A stretch of DNA of 9,822 bases from Bacillota bacterium (GTDB lineage: Bacteria; Bacillota; Clostridia; Saccharofermentanales; Fastidiosipilaceae), in the NCBI GenBank assembly GCA_023388435.1, contig JAEWGG010000036.1, forward strand, positions 1 through 9,822, given 5' to 3'. Made by a program: the position numbers and the translations under genes. The notes below the pieces were generated by a model. The model did no database searches and was not told the DNA's origin. It saw only the letters and a program-made list of their open reading frames with translations. How positions within the stretch are numbered: position 1 is the stretch's first letter; every line of letters begins with the position of its first letter. Below are positions 1-9,158 of the stretch, piece after piece.

Positions 1-34
1 AAATGCGTTCAAGTGTTGCGATTGTAGCGTTCTT

Positions 35-68
35 ATTGTGGTATTCGAGCCACCTGCGCATTGTGGTA
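35..68 (+). repeat. Direct repeat ATTGTGGTA, two copies 25 bases apart
   Basis: The 9-base word ATTGTGGTA occurs at 35-43 and again at 60-68. A related ATTGTAG lies at 21-27. Each full copy carries a TGnTA element like the start of an extended -10 promoter (TGGTATTCG and TGGTAAACT). The copies could be two weak promoters, a pair of regulator half-sites, or chance. The repeat is directly visible; any function is inference. Confidence 0.35.
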
Positions 69-72
69 AACT
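64..72 (+). promoter_or_regulatory. Possible extended -10 element upstream of mutS2
   Basis: TGGTAAACT fits the extended -10 pattern TGnTAnnnT. It would place a transcription start near position 79, about 24 bases before the ATG at 103. No good -35 box lies 16-18 bases upstream; the 17-base position reads TTCGAG. It is a weak candidate, and mutS2 could equally be read from an upstream promoter. Confidence 0.25.
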
Positions 73-102
73 CGGTGGGAAAGAAGATCGCTCGTATTTT
101 CT

Positions 103-2556
103 ATGTCGATTGATGGGGAGTTGGGAGCCTTGGAAGCACATCTCTATAAAGTTTTAGATTTCGACCAGGTGCGCGAGCGCCTGGCCCTTTTTTGTCACTC
201 CGTACAGGCCAGGGAAGAGGCACGACAGCTTGAGGCCATGACGGAGGCCTGGGAAATTGAGGAGGCTCTGGACTATACGGCTGCTGCTGAGGCCCTGATT
301 TTGAAACGTGGCGAGGCCCCTCTGTCCGGTCTCCACGACCTGCGCCCCCTCCTGGGTCGCCTCCAGCTGGAAGCGGATCTCAACGCGGGGGAACTGCTGC
401 GCCTGGCCTCGAACCTCCAGGCGGTGAAGCGGCTTCAGGCTTATCCCGGAGAGGCGGAAGAGGGGCAGCCGCAGACCTGTCTGGAGCGGGACATCAGCCT
501 TCTCCAGGCCCTTCCCGCCCTGGCGGGCCGCATAGAGCGGAGCATCGCTTCCGAGGAGGAATTGCGGGACCAGGCCTCGCCGGCCCTGGCCCAGCTCCGC
601 CGTAAGATGCGCGGCCTTCAGGAGGAGATTAGACAGGATTTGGAGCGCCTCCTGCGTTCCAGGGCCCAGGCCCTTCAGGAGCAGATCATCACCGAGCGTC
701 AGGGCCGCTATGTCCTCCCTGTAAAAGCCGAACACCGGGGTCAGATCCAGGGTGTGGTTCACGACGTCTCATCCAGTGGCGCAACTCTTTTTATAGAGCC
801 CCTGGCCGCCGTCCAGGCCAATAATAAATTGCGTGAGCTACGGCTCAAGGAGGCGGAGGAAGTGCGGCGCATCCTCCACGATATCTCACTGGCCGCGGCC
901 GAGCAGCTGGACCTGCTGCGTGAGAATCAGCGCCTGCTGCGGGGCATTGACTTCGCCTTTGCCAAAGGCGCCTACGCCATTTGGCTGAGGGCCTTCCGCC
1001 CACGTCTGAACCTGGAGGGGCGCATCCATCTCAAGCGGGCCCGCCACCCGCTGATTGAGCGCCAACGCGTGGTACCTATCGACATCCGCCTCGGCACGGA
1101 CTTCGACTGCCTGGTCATTACAGGTCCTAACACAGGCGGTAAAACAGTCAGCCTGAAGACCCTGGGCCTGCTCACTCTCATGGCCCAGTGCGGCCTCTTC
1201 GTGCCTGCGGAAGAGGAGTCAGAGCTGGCGATTTTTGAGGATATCCTGGCTGACATTGGGGACGAGCAGAGTATTGAGCAGAGTCTCTCGACTTTTTCTG
1301 CACACATGAAGCAAATCGTGAAGATCACAGAGCGCGTAGGCCCCAGAAGTCTGGTTCTACTGGATGAGCTGGGTTCGGGCACCGACCCCACAGAAGGGGC
1401 GGCCCTGGCCATCGCCCTCCTGGACCACTTCCGCCTGCGGGGGGCCCGCGTCCTGGCGACGACCCACTATCGGGAACTGAAGGCCTACGCCCTGGAAACC
1501 CCAGGTGTGGAGAACGCCTGCTGTGAGTTTGATACGGAGAGTCTGCGTCCGACCTACCGCCTGCTCATCGGTGTGCCTGGTGTGAGTAACGCCTTTGTCA
1601 TCTCGCGGCGCCTGGGGCTGGATGGGCGGATTATTGCTGAGGCCTCTGGCCTCCTGGACCAGCAGGGACGCAAATTTGAGGAGCTCATTCAGGACTTGGA
1701 GCGGGAAAAATCTGAGGCCCAAAAGGAACGCGAAGAAGCGGGGCGTATGCGCCGCAATTGGGAGGCCAGCAACCGGGAGCTGGAAGAGCTCAAGGAGCGG
1801 CTGCGCCAGAAGGAGGCGGGGGCTCTGGAGCAGTCACGGGAGCGCCTGCGGGAGGAGATCGGCGACCAGGTCTATCTCGTGGAGTCCTACCTTGAGGAGA
1901 TACGTCAGAAGATGGAGCAGGGCAACTATGGCCAGGCCGAACGCCAGGCCGAGGACCTGCGCCGTGGCCTGCGCAAGCAGCAGCGGGACATTGAGGGGGC
2001 CATAGGCCGAGCCACCCTGAGTCGTCCGGCGGCGCGCCCCCTGCAGCGTGAGGACATTCAGGCGGGAGCCAGCTACCATATTCCACACTTACAGATTGAG
2101 GCCCGGGCCCTGTCCGCCGCGGACAATAAGGGGCAGGTCCTTCTCCAGAGTGGAAGCATGCGTTTGAAGCTGCACTACAGCAGCCTCCAGAGGCCAGGTC
2201 AGGAAGCTAGTCCTTCCGCCGAAAAAAAGAAGACTTCAAGCGCCGAGCGGGCCTTTGAGCAGGCCGCCAGCCGTCGGCGTCAGAGACGCTTGCAGACGGA
2301 GAAGCGCCAGAACTTTGGCTCCGAACTGAAGCTGCTGGGACAGACGGCGGATGAGGCCTTGGCCAAGCTGGATCGCTTTTTGGATGATGCGGTACTTGCC
2401 GGCTGCACCCAGGTCCGCATTGTCCATGGTAAGGGGACAGGGGTGCTGCGCAAGGCGGTACAGGACCAGCTCAAGCGGGATCGCAGGGTCAGGAGCTACC
2501 GCCAGGCGGCCTACGGCGAGGGCGACAGCGGGGTCACCCTGGCCGAGCTGCGTTAG
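103..2556 (+). CDS. mutS2: MutS2 family ATPase with C-terminal Smr domain (ribosome rescue / DNA recombination)
   Basis: This is a MutS-family protein lacking the mismatch-recognition domain. In Bacillus subtilis MutS2 senses collided ribosomes and splits them; in other bacteria it has been tied to suppression of recombination. At 817 residues it is slightly longer than the usual 780-790. Visible parts, in order: an N-terminal core and lever region (about 1-320); Walker A GPNTGGKT (341-348); the MutS signature around SLSTFSAHM (394-402); Walker B ending in D421-E422, followed by GSGTDPTEGAAL; the H-loop TTH with H455; a long charged coiled coil (about 535-640); a small KOW-like segment (about 660-700); a basic linker rich in K and R (about 705-735); and the Smr domain with HGKGTG (775-780). 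The Smr LDLR motif is replaced by L-K-L-L (742-745), which is unusual. ATG103 has poor ribosome-binding context; TTG130 is a good alternative start (808 residues). The next gene follows after 43 bases. Confidence 0.95.
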   Translation: MSIDGELGALEAHLYKVLDFDQVRERLALFCHSVQAREEARQLEAMTEAWEIEEALDYTAAAEALILKRGEAPLSGLHDLRPLLGRLQLEADLNAGELLRLASNLQAVKRLQAYPGEAEEGQPQTCLERDISLLQALPALAGRIERSIASEEELRDQASPALAQLRRKMRGLQEEIRQDLERLLRSRAQALQEQIITERQGRYVLPVKAEHRGQIQGVVHDVSSSGATLFIEPLAAVQANNKLRELRLKEAEEVRRILHDISLAAAEQLDLLRENQRLLRGIDFAFAKGAYAIWLRAFRPRLNLEGRIHLKRARHPLIERQRVVPIDIRLGTDFDCLVITGPNTGGKTVSLKTLGLLTLMAQCGLFVPAEEESELAIFEDILADIGDEQSIEQSLSTFSAHMKQIVKITERVGPRSLVLLDELGSGTDPTEGAALAIALLDHFRLRGARVLATTHYRELKAYALETPGVENACCEFDTESLRPTYRLLIGVPGVSNAFVISRRLGLDGRIIAEASGLLDQQGRKFEELIQDLEREKSEAQKEREEAGRMRRNWEASNRELEELKERLRQKEAGALEQSRERLREEIGDQVYLVESYLEEIRQKMEQGNYGQAERQAEDLRRGLRKQQRDIEGAIGRATLSRPAARPLQREDIQAGASYHIPHLQIEARALSAADNKGQVLLQSGSMRLKLHYSSLQRPGQEASPSAEKKKTSSAERAFEQAASRRRQRRLQTEKRQNFGSELKLLGQTADEALAKLDRFLDDAVLAGCTQVRIVHGKGTGVLRKAVQDQLKRDRRVRSYRQAAYGEGDSGVTLAELR
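115..120 (+). promoter_or_regulatory. Shine-Dalgarno-like GGGGAG inside the mutS2 reading frame
   Basis: There is no purine-rich ribosome site at a normal distance before the ATG at 103. GGGGAG at 115-120 sits 9 bases before an in-frame TTG at 130. Starting there would give a product beginning M-E-A-H-L-Y-K-V-L-D-F, which matches the short N-terminal lead usual in MutS2 proteins. The site therefore argues that the true start may be TTG130 rather than ATG103. Confidence 0.35.
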
Positions 2557-2563
2557 AACAGCA

Positions 2564-2572
2564 TGGTATAAT
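2564..2572 (+). promoter_or_regulatory. Perfect extended -10 promoter element (TGGTATAAT)
   Basis: TGGTATAAT lies 8 bases after the mutS2 stop, within a short AT-rich stretch in an otherwise GC-rich region. It matches both the TGn extension and the full TATAAT consensus. No recognisable -35 hexamer is found 16-18 bases upstream, inside the end of mutS2, but extended -10 promoters can work without one. The expected start is near 2579, leaving a leader of about 20 bases that contains the AAGGAGG ribosome site of the next gene. Confidence 0.6.
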
Positions 2573-2599
2573 TAATAGATTTTAAGGAGGGTAGGACTT

Positions 2600-2902
2600 A
2601 TGGAAGTCTTAGACATCCTGTTGCTGATCTGGATCGTGCTGGCTGCGGCCTTAGTACTTAGCTCACGTTTCTGGTCCCGCCGCTTGGCCCGGCGCCAGCT
2701 GGCCCGCCTGCGGGCCGCGCGGGCTGCGGACTCAGAGCCGGAGGGACAGGCCCGCGGGCAGCTTGGGCGGGGGAGCCAGCTGACTGCGGAAGAGGAGCGC
2801 TGGTACTACCTGAAGTGGAATTTGCGAGCCAAGATCCTGGCCTGGGTCCTACTTCTGCCAGCCTTTATCTGGGTCCTCCTGCGCCACCGTCCCCAGCTTT
2901 GA
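2600..2902 (+). CDS. Small two-helix membrane protein of unknown function
   Basis: This is a 100-residue protein I do not recognise. It has a hydrophobic segment at about 5-22 (LDILLLIWIVLAAALVL), a strongly basic stretch at about 24-45 (several R pairs), a polar middle, and a second hydrophobic segment at about 79-94 (ILAWVLLLPAFIWVLL) ending in R-H-R-P-Q-L. By the positive-inside rule the basic middle should face the cytoplasm, with both ends outside. There is no signal-peptidase site, catalytic motif or cysteine. The start is well supported by AAGGAGG at 2584-2590, 9 bases before the ATG, and by the extended -10 element just upstream. It stands alone between mutS2 and valS, probably with its own promoter and possibly its own terminator. 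Neighbourhood alone does not tie it to translation or repair. Confidence 0.8.
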   Translation: MEVLDILLLIWIVLAAALVLSSRFWSRRLARRQLARLRAARAADSEPEGQARGQLGRGSQLTAEEERWYYLKWNLRAKILAWVLLLPAFIWVLLRHRPQL

Positions 2903-2918
2903 ACCGGGGGCGACTTTT
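2888..2918 (+). terminator. Possible intrinsic terminator overlapping the end of the small membrane gene
   Basis: CGTCCCC at 2888-2894 can pair with GGGGGCG at 2906-2912, a 7-base-pair stem with one G-U pair and an 11-base loop. It is followed by A-C and then four T residues at 2915-2918. The stop codon of the small membrane gene (2900-2902) lies in the loop. The stem is short and the T-run brief, so termination would be partial at best. Confidence 0.4.
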
Positions 2919-2922
2919 GCCG

Positions 2923-2936
2923 AAATACTAAATACT
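2923..2936 (+). repeat. Tandem 7-base repeat AAATACT x2 before valS
   Basis: AAATACT occurs twice back to back in the 63-base gap between the small membrane gene and valS. Each copy contains AATACT, a 4-of-6 match to a -10 box. TTGAAC at 2899-2904 could act as a poor -35 for the first copy, with a 19-base spacer. This is the only promoter-like sequence I see directly upstream of valS, and it is weak. Confidence 0.3.
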
Positions 2937-2965
2937 GTCAGACTGTAGAGGAGCACTGAGAGACG

Positions 2966-5617
<2,652 letters not shown>

Positions 5618-5671
5618 CAGGGACTCGTATGGACACCCAGGGCATGGATAGCATTCAAAAAAGGAGCGAGG

Positions 5672-6361
5672 ATGGCCGAGCTAGTTCGTGTTCTTGTCAT
5701 CGAGGATGACCAAGATATCAACAATCTCCTGAAGACCTATCTTGAGGCGGAAGGCTACTGTGTGGACCAGGTCTTCCAGGGGACGGAGGCCCTCCTGTAC
5801 CTGGATCGGCCCTATCAGCTCATCATGATGGACCTGATGCTGCCGGGACTTCCTGGGGACTTGCTTATCAGTAAAATTCGTGAACGGACGGAGGCGCCCG
5901 TCATCGTGGTTTCAGGCAAGGCGGCGGTGGCGGACAAGGTGGAGCTGCTGCGTTCGGGGGCGGACGACTATGTCACGAAGCCCTTCTCCCACGAGGAGCT
6001 GATGGCCCGCGTAAATGCGCAAATCCGCCGCCAGCAGGGGCGCGAGGAGAAGGAGAAACAGGACCTGGTCTACCAGGACCTGCGTCTCAGCCGCCTCGGC
6101 CACGAGGTGAGCTATGCCGGCGTGCCCGTAGATCTCACCCAGACGGAATTTCAAATATTGGAGATTCTCATGACGGAGGTGGGGCGGGTTTACAGCCGCA
6201 ATGAGATTTACGAACGGATCTGGAACGGGCTCTACGCAAGTGATGACAATGCGATTAACGTGCATATCAGCCACCTGCGGCAGAAGTTGAAGCGGCTGAG
6301 CGGAGAAAATATGATTGAGACGATATGGGGTATCGGCTATAAGCTGGGACGCAGAAGCTAG
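5672..6361 (+). CDS. OmpR/PhoB-family response regulator
   Basis: This is a cytoplasmic transcription factor controlled by phosphorylation, 229 residues, the standard length. The receiver domain (about 5-118) shows the acidic pocket E11-D12-D13, phospho-acceptor D54 in IMMD, the switch S81 and the invariant K103 in VTKPF. The winged-helix DNA-binding domain (about 130-227) shows DLTQTEFQILEIL, the recognition-helix region NAINVHISHLRQKL, and the closing hairpin IETIWGIGYKL. AAGGAG at 5661-5666 lies 5 bases before the ATG. It opens a module with an ABC ATPase, a permease and a histidine kinase; the kinase at 8099-9136 is its likely partner. The target promoter is unknown. The upstream gap (5618-5671) holds no clear operator or promoter, only a TGGACA -35-like hexamer at 5630-5635 without a matching -10. 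Confidence 0.93.
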   Translation: MAELVRVLVIEDDQDINNLLKTYLEAEGYCVDQVFQGTEALLYLDRPYQLIMMDLMLPGLPGDLLISKIRERTEAPVIVVSGKAAVADKVELLRSGADDYVTKPFSHEELMARVNAQIRRQQGREEKEKQDLVYQDLRLSRLGHEVSYAGVPVDLTQTEFQILEILMTEVGRVYSRNEIYERIWNGLYASDDNAINVHISHLRQKLKRLSGENMIETIWGIGYKLGRRS

Positions 6362-6391
6362 ACCCCCGAAGCGGAGCTGGGAGGAGCAGCC

Positions 6392-7312
6392 GTGGCCCGT
6401 AAAGAGACGCTCTTGGAGCTGTCGGCCCTCAGCATGCGAGGGCGACAGCAGATCATTTATCAGGATATCAGTTTTCGACTGCGGCGGGGAGAACTGGTAG
6501 TCCTGCTTGGAAATTCTGCTTCGGGCAAGACTCAGTTGCTCCGCAGTCTGCTGGGCCTGTCGAGGCCTAGCAGCGGGGAGATCAGACTTTTTGGTTCCAG
6601 TCGGCCAGGCCCGGAGCTGCGGCGGAGACTGGGGCTTGTCCTGGATCAGGACGCCTTTTTCCCCCAGCTGACAGCCAGGCAAAACCTGCGCTACTACAGT
6701 CTGCACCGGGGTCTGGTGGACGATAAAACAGTTTTGGAGAAGGCCTGTGAACGGGTGAATTTCCAGGCCTACGACACCCTCTATCTCTACCTTTCATCCT
6801 TCCAGCGCCGGCGTCTGGCCCTGGCCCTGGCCCTCCTTGACGAGCCGGACCTCCTGCTCCTGGATGAGCCCTTCCTGGGCTTTAGCCAGGAGGAACAGCG
6901 CGAATTGCTCGAACTCTTAGGACAGCTGGCCCACCAGGAGAAGAAGGGGCTGCTCTTTACGAGCAGCTTTTTTCCCAGAGAACTCCAGCTCTGTGACTAC
7001 TATGCTCTGATGGCGGGGGGGCGCATGCTCAGCTATCTGAGTTTCGAAGAGCTCCAGAGGCGCTCTGGAAATTGTCTCTGTGTGACGGTGGACAGGCCCG
7101 AGGCCTGCCTGAATTTTTTGGAGCAGCACTACGCCTTTGAAGATCTGGAGGTGGAGTCGGGCATGAGCCTGCGCATCTATGACCGCCGATATGAGAGTTG
7201 GGAGTTGAACCAGCTCCTGGTCCAGGAGGGCTTTCACGTGCACAGCCTCCACACAGAGACGGAATCTCTGGAGGCCTATTACCAGCGCCTGATCAAAGGG
7301 AAGGGGGCTTAG
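6392..7312 (+). CDS. ABC transporter ATP-binding protein with degenerate motifs (BcrA/LanF-like)
   Basis: This is a 306-residue nucleotide-binding subunit, probably energising the permease encoded next to it. The start is GTG at 6392, supported by GGGAGGAG at 6379-6386. Seen: Walker A G40-NSASGKT-47; Q-loop Q86 in LVLDQDAFF; Walker B LLLLD158 with catalytic E159. The signature, normally LSGGQ, reads L-S-S-F-Q (134-138). The D-loop, normally GLD, reads G-F-S (163-165). The H-loop position, normally His, is S192. About 90 residues follow the core and end in TESLEAYYQRLI, like the C-terminal extension of ABC-2 exporters such as BcrA and LanF. ATP binding looks intact, but the composite hydrolysis site may be slow or altered. 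Gaps are 30 bases from the regulator and 5 bases to the permease, so co-translation is likely. The transported substrate cannot be read from the sequence. Confidence 0.88.
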   Translation: MARKETLLELSALSMRGRQQIIYQDISFRLRRGELVVLLGNSASGKTQLLRSLLGLSRPSSGEIRLFGSSRPGPELRRRLGLVLDQDAFFPQLTARQNLRYYSLHRGLVDDKTVLEKACERVNFQAYDTLYLYLSSFQRRRLALALALLDEPDLLLLDEPFLGFSQEEQRELLELLGQLAHQEKKGLLFTSSFFPRELQLCDYYALMAGGRMLSYLSFEELQRRSGNCLCVTVDRPEACLNFLEQHYAFEDLEVESGMSLRIYDRRYESWELNQLLVQEGFHVHSLHTETESLEAYYQRLIKGKGA

Positions 7313-7317
7313 CTCAG

Positions 7318-8097
7318 ATGACAGCCTTCTTGCGCGCCGACTTTTTCCTGGCCCTGCGCCAGCGCAGCCTCTATATTCTTTATGGCTTCTGCGTCTTTGT
7401 CCTCTTTTTTGGCCTTTTGCCGACTTCGCTTTACAGGGAAGCCCACTGGGTATATGGCGACATCCTGCGCCTGGCGCGGCTGGGCCTCCTCGTTTTTTCG
7501 CCGGTCTTTTGCCTGCTTGTCTATAAGCCTCCAGGACTTCAGGACATGCTTGCGGCCGGCCTCTACTCCAGGCGGACTATATATTGGGGGACCTACATAT
7601 CGGCGGGGCTGCAGACCCTGTTGGCGACCGTCTTGCTGGCCATGCTCTCCCTTTTTATGGTCTATGTTGCCGGGGGTGGACTCGCCGCTACTGGGGACGT
7701 GGAGCTGGTCAGAGACCCGTCTGAGCCCTCACTGCAACTGCTGCAGGTCTGGGGCTTTTTGAATGCCTGCTGGCAGACCTTCTGGATCTGTATGGCGCTG
7801 AACAGCATACTTATCTGCTTTCTCTTCGCCCTGAGATCCCGTCGCATTCAGGCCTGTATCCTGTTTTATCTGTTCATCTTCTTCATGCCCTTCATACAGC
7901 TCCTGATCCTCGACATGCTGCCTGACTTTTCCAAGCGGATCTGGGGGCAGCTGCTCTACCTGAATCCCCTGGTCTACTGTGACTATTTCCAAGATCTGAG
8001 GATTAAGCTGGACTGGCGTTTCTGGCTGATGGTTCTTGAGCACCTCCTGCTCTGGAATGGTCTTGGGGCCTATTTCTACCAGCACAGGAGGACCTGA
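7318..8097 (+). CDS. ABC-2-like permease, six membrane helices
   Basis: This is a 259-residue integral membrane protein, the likely partner of the ABC ATPase ending 5 bases upstream. Six hydrophobic segments are visible at about 18-38, 54-70, 94-118, 146-171, 179-200 and 234-254. This resembles the topology of BcrB, LanE/LanG and other ABC-2 permeases. There is no large extracellular domain between helices, so it is not a BceB-type (FtsX-like) permease. ATG7318 is chosen because it follows the ATPase stop directly and has AAGGGGG at 7301-7307; in-frame codons further upstream lie inside the ATPase gene. No residue motif defines a substrate. The family call rests on topology, hydrophobicity and context more than on sequence signatures. 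Confidence 0.8.
   Translation: MTAFLRADFFLALRQRSLYILYGFCVFVLFFGLLPTSLYREAHWVYGDILRLARLGLLVFSPVFCLLVYKPPGLQDMLAAGLYSRRTIYWGTYISAGLQTLLATVLLAMLSLFMVYVAGGGLAATGDVELVRDPSEPSLQLLQVWGFLNACWQTFWICMALNSILICFLFALRSRRIQACILFYLFIFFMPFIQLLILDMLPDFSKRIWGQLLYLNPLVYCDYFQDLRIKLDWRFWLMVLEHLLLWNGLGAYFYQHRRT
8086..8091 (+). promoter_or_regulatory. Shine-Dalgarno AGGAGG setting the kinase start
   Basis: AGGAGG lies 7 bases before the ATG at 8099, inside the last codons of the permease. An in-frame ATG at 8036 would overlap the permease by 62 bases, has no comparable ribosome site, and would add a non-hydrophobic stretch before the first membrane helix. The site therefore decides for 8099. Confidence 0.8.
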
Positions 8098-8098
8098 C

Positions 8099-9136
8099 AT
8101 GCGTCTGCGCAGCAATCTCTGGATCCTGACCCTACCTCTGACCTGGCTCTTCCTGGGCTCCGTATACGGAGTACCGAAGACATCGTTCCTCCTCATCCTG
8201 CTCTGCTTATTGGGCTTCTGCTGGCTCTTTTATTGCCGTGCGGCCCTGGTTCAGCTCAGTAGGGAAGTTTGGCTGCGCTATAAGGGGCGAGAATTTTACC
8301 GGGGGACCATACGCTGCCCCTATTATGTCCCGGGTATGCGTGGACTCGTCCGCCTTTTGGATGAGGCTTTCAGGTCCTACCAGGAGCAGATTGACAGGGT
8401 GGGGACGCGGCATGAAGCCTTGAATTTTCAGGTGCGGGCCATCTCCCATGATATGCGTACACCTCTGACCTCAGTTCGGGGTTATTTGGAACTGGCGGCA
8501 AGCGAGGCAGATTCCGGGAAGCGGACAAAGTATATGGAGACGGCCCGTGAACGGGCGAAGCTCCTGCAGAAATTGGTCGAGGACTTCTATGAGTTGACCT
8601 GCCTGGAGCAGGGAGGGGGAGTGGAGGAGGCTACTGAGAGCCTGGATCTGCGGACTTTCGTGGAGCAGCAGCTGTTGCTCCACTACGAGGCCTTTCGTGA
8701 GCGGGGCATTGATTTTCGACTGGATCTGCCGCATGAGGCCTGGATACAGGTGAGCCGCTATGATTTGGAGCGGGTGATTGGCAATCTGCTGGCCAATATG
8801 CTGCGCTACTGTGAGGCGGACACGGAGGCTGAACTGTCCCTATATGAGGGCTGGCGGGAGTCGACGCGGGTCGTTGAGCTGCGCTTCTCCAATCAGATTC
8901 GCCAGGGCCTGGACTTCGATGTGGAACAGATTTTCGACCGTTTTTATACCGGGGACCGTGCCCGTCAGCAGCGGGGACGGAATCTGAGCAGCGGTCTCGG
9001 CCTCTATATATGCCGGGAGCTCAGCGCGCGCAATCAGGGGCAGATCTGGGCCCGACGCGTAGGGACAAATTTGGATATACACCTGACTTTTCCCCTCCAG
9101 CGTAAGAGGCAGGAAGGGCCGGATTTCCGCGGCTAG
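8099..9136 (+). CDS. Sensor histidine kinase, short intramembrane-sensing type
   Basis: This 345-residue membrane kinase is expected to phosphorylate the response regulator at 5672-6361. Two hydrophobic segments (about 6-22 and 29-48) are joined by only 6-9 residues (around SVYGVPKTS), so almost nothing faces outside. A linker (50-105) leads to the dimerisation domain with phospho-acceptor H117 in SHDMRTPLTSVRGYLEL. The ATPase domain has an N-box N229-LLA-N233, the F-box region IFDRFYTGD (278-286) and G2 SSGLGLYICREL (297-308). The usual G1 box DxGxG is absent: N265 takes the Asp position and the glycines are missing. Related short kinases with RFYTGD often have a reduced G1, so the protein may still be active. 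The start follows the permease stop by one base, so translation is probably coupled. It is the last gene before a strong terminator. Confidence 0.9.
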   Translation: MRLRSNLWILTLPLTWLFLGSVYGVPKTSFLLILLCLLGFCWLFYCRAALVQLSREVWLRYKGREFYRGTIRCPYYVPGMRGLVRLLDEAFRSYQEQIDRVGTRHEALNFQVRAISHDMRTPLTSVRGYLELAASEADSGKRTKYMETARERAKLLQKLVEDFYELTCLEQGGGVEEATESLDLRTFVEQQLLLHYEAFRERGIDFRLDLPHEAWIQVSRYDLERVIGNLLANMLRYCEADTEAELSLYEGWRESTRVVELRFSNQIRQGLDFDVEQIFDRFYTGDRARQQRGRNLSSGLGLYICRELSARNQGQIWARRVGTNLDIHLTFPLQRKRQEGPDFRG

Positions 9137-9158
9137 ACAATGTGGCCTGCCCCTGTTT

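Larger units (their letters stand above)
1..113 (+). other. Leader region before mutS2; possible tail of an upstream gene
   Basis: This stretch is visibly less GC-rich than the genes that follow. One plus-strand frame is open from the left edge to a TGA at 111-113 and would overlap the annotated mutS2 start by 11 bases. Its conceptual product ends in K-K-I-A-R-I-F-Y-V-D. A second frame is also open, so openness alone proves little. The first frame has the more coding-like third positions (about 20 of 36 G or C, against 13 of 36). It could be the C-terminus of a gene cut by the window edge or simply non-coding leader. I do not recognise a family. Confidence 0.2.

Noticed and set aside
5629..5709. 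A 26-codon open frame starting just after valS and overlapping the regulator start, with a weak AGGGA before it
   Set aside because: It could be a leader peptide, but composition and length give no support, and the regulator has its own good ribosome site.
5912..6706. A 264-codon minus-strand open frame across the regulator/ATPase junction
   Set aside because: Both underlying plus-strand genes have clear family motifs, and the antisense product has no domain or ribosome site that I can see.
8036..8098. Upstream in-frame ATG for the histidine kinase
   Set aside because: It would overlap the permease by 62 bases without a good ribosome site, while ATG8099 has AGGAGG at ideal spacing.
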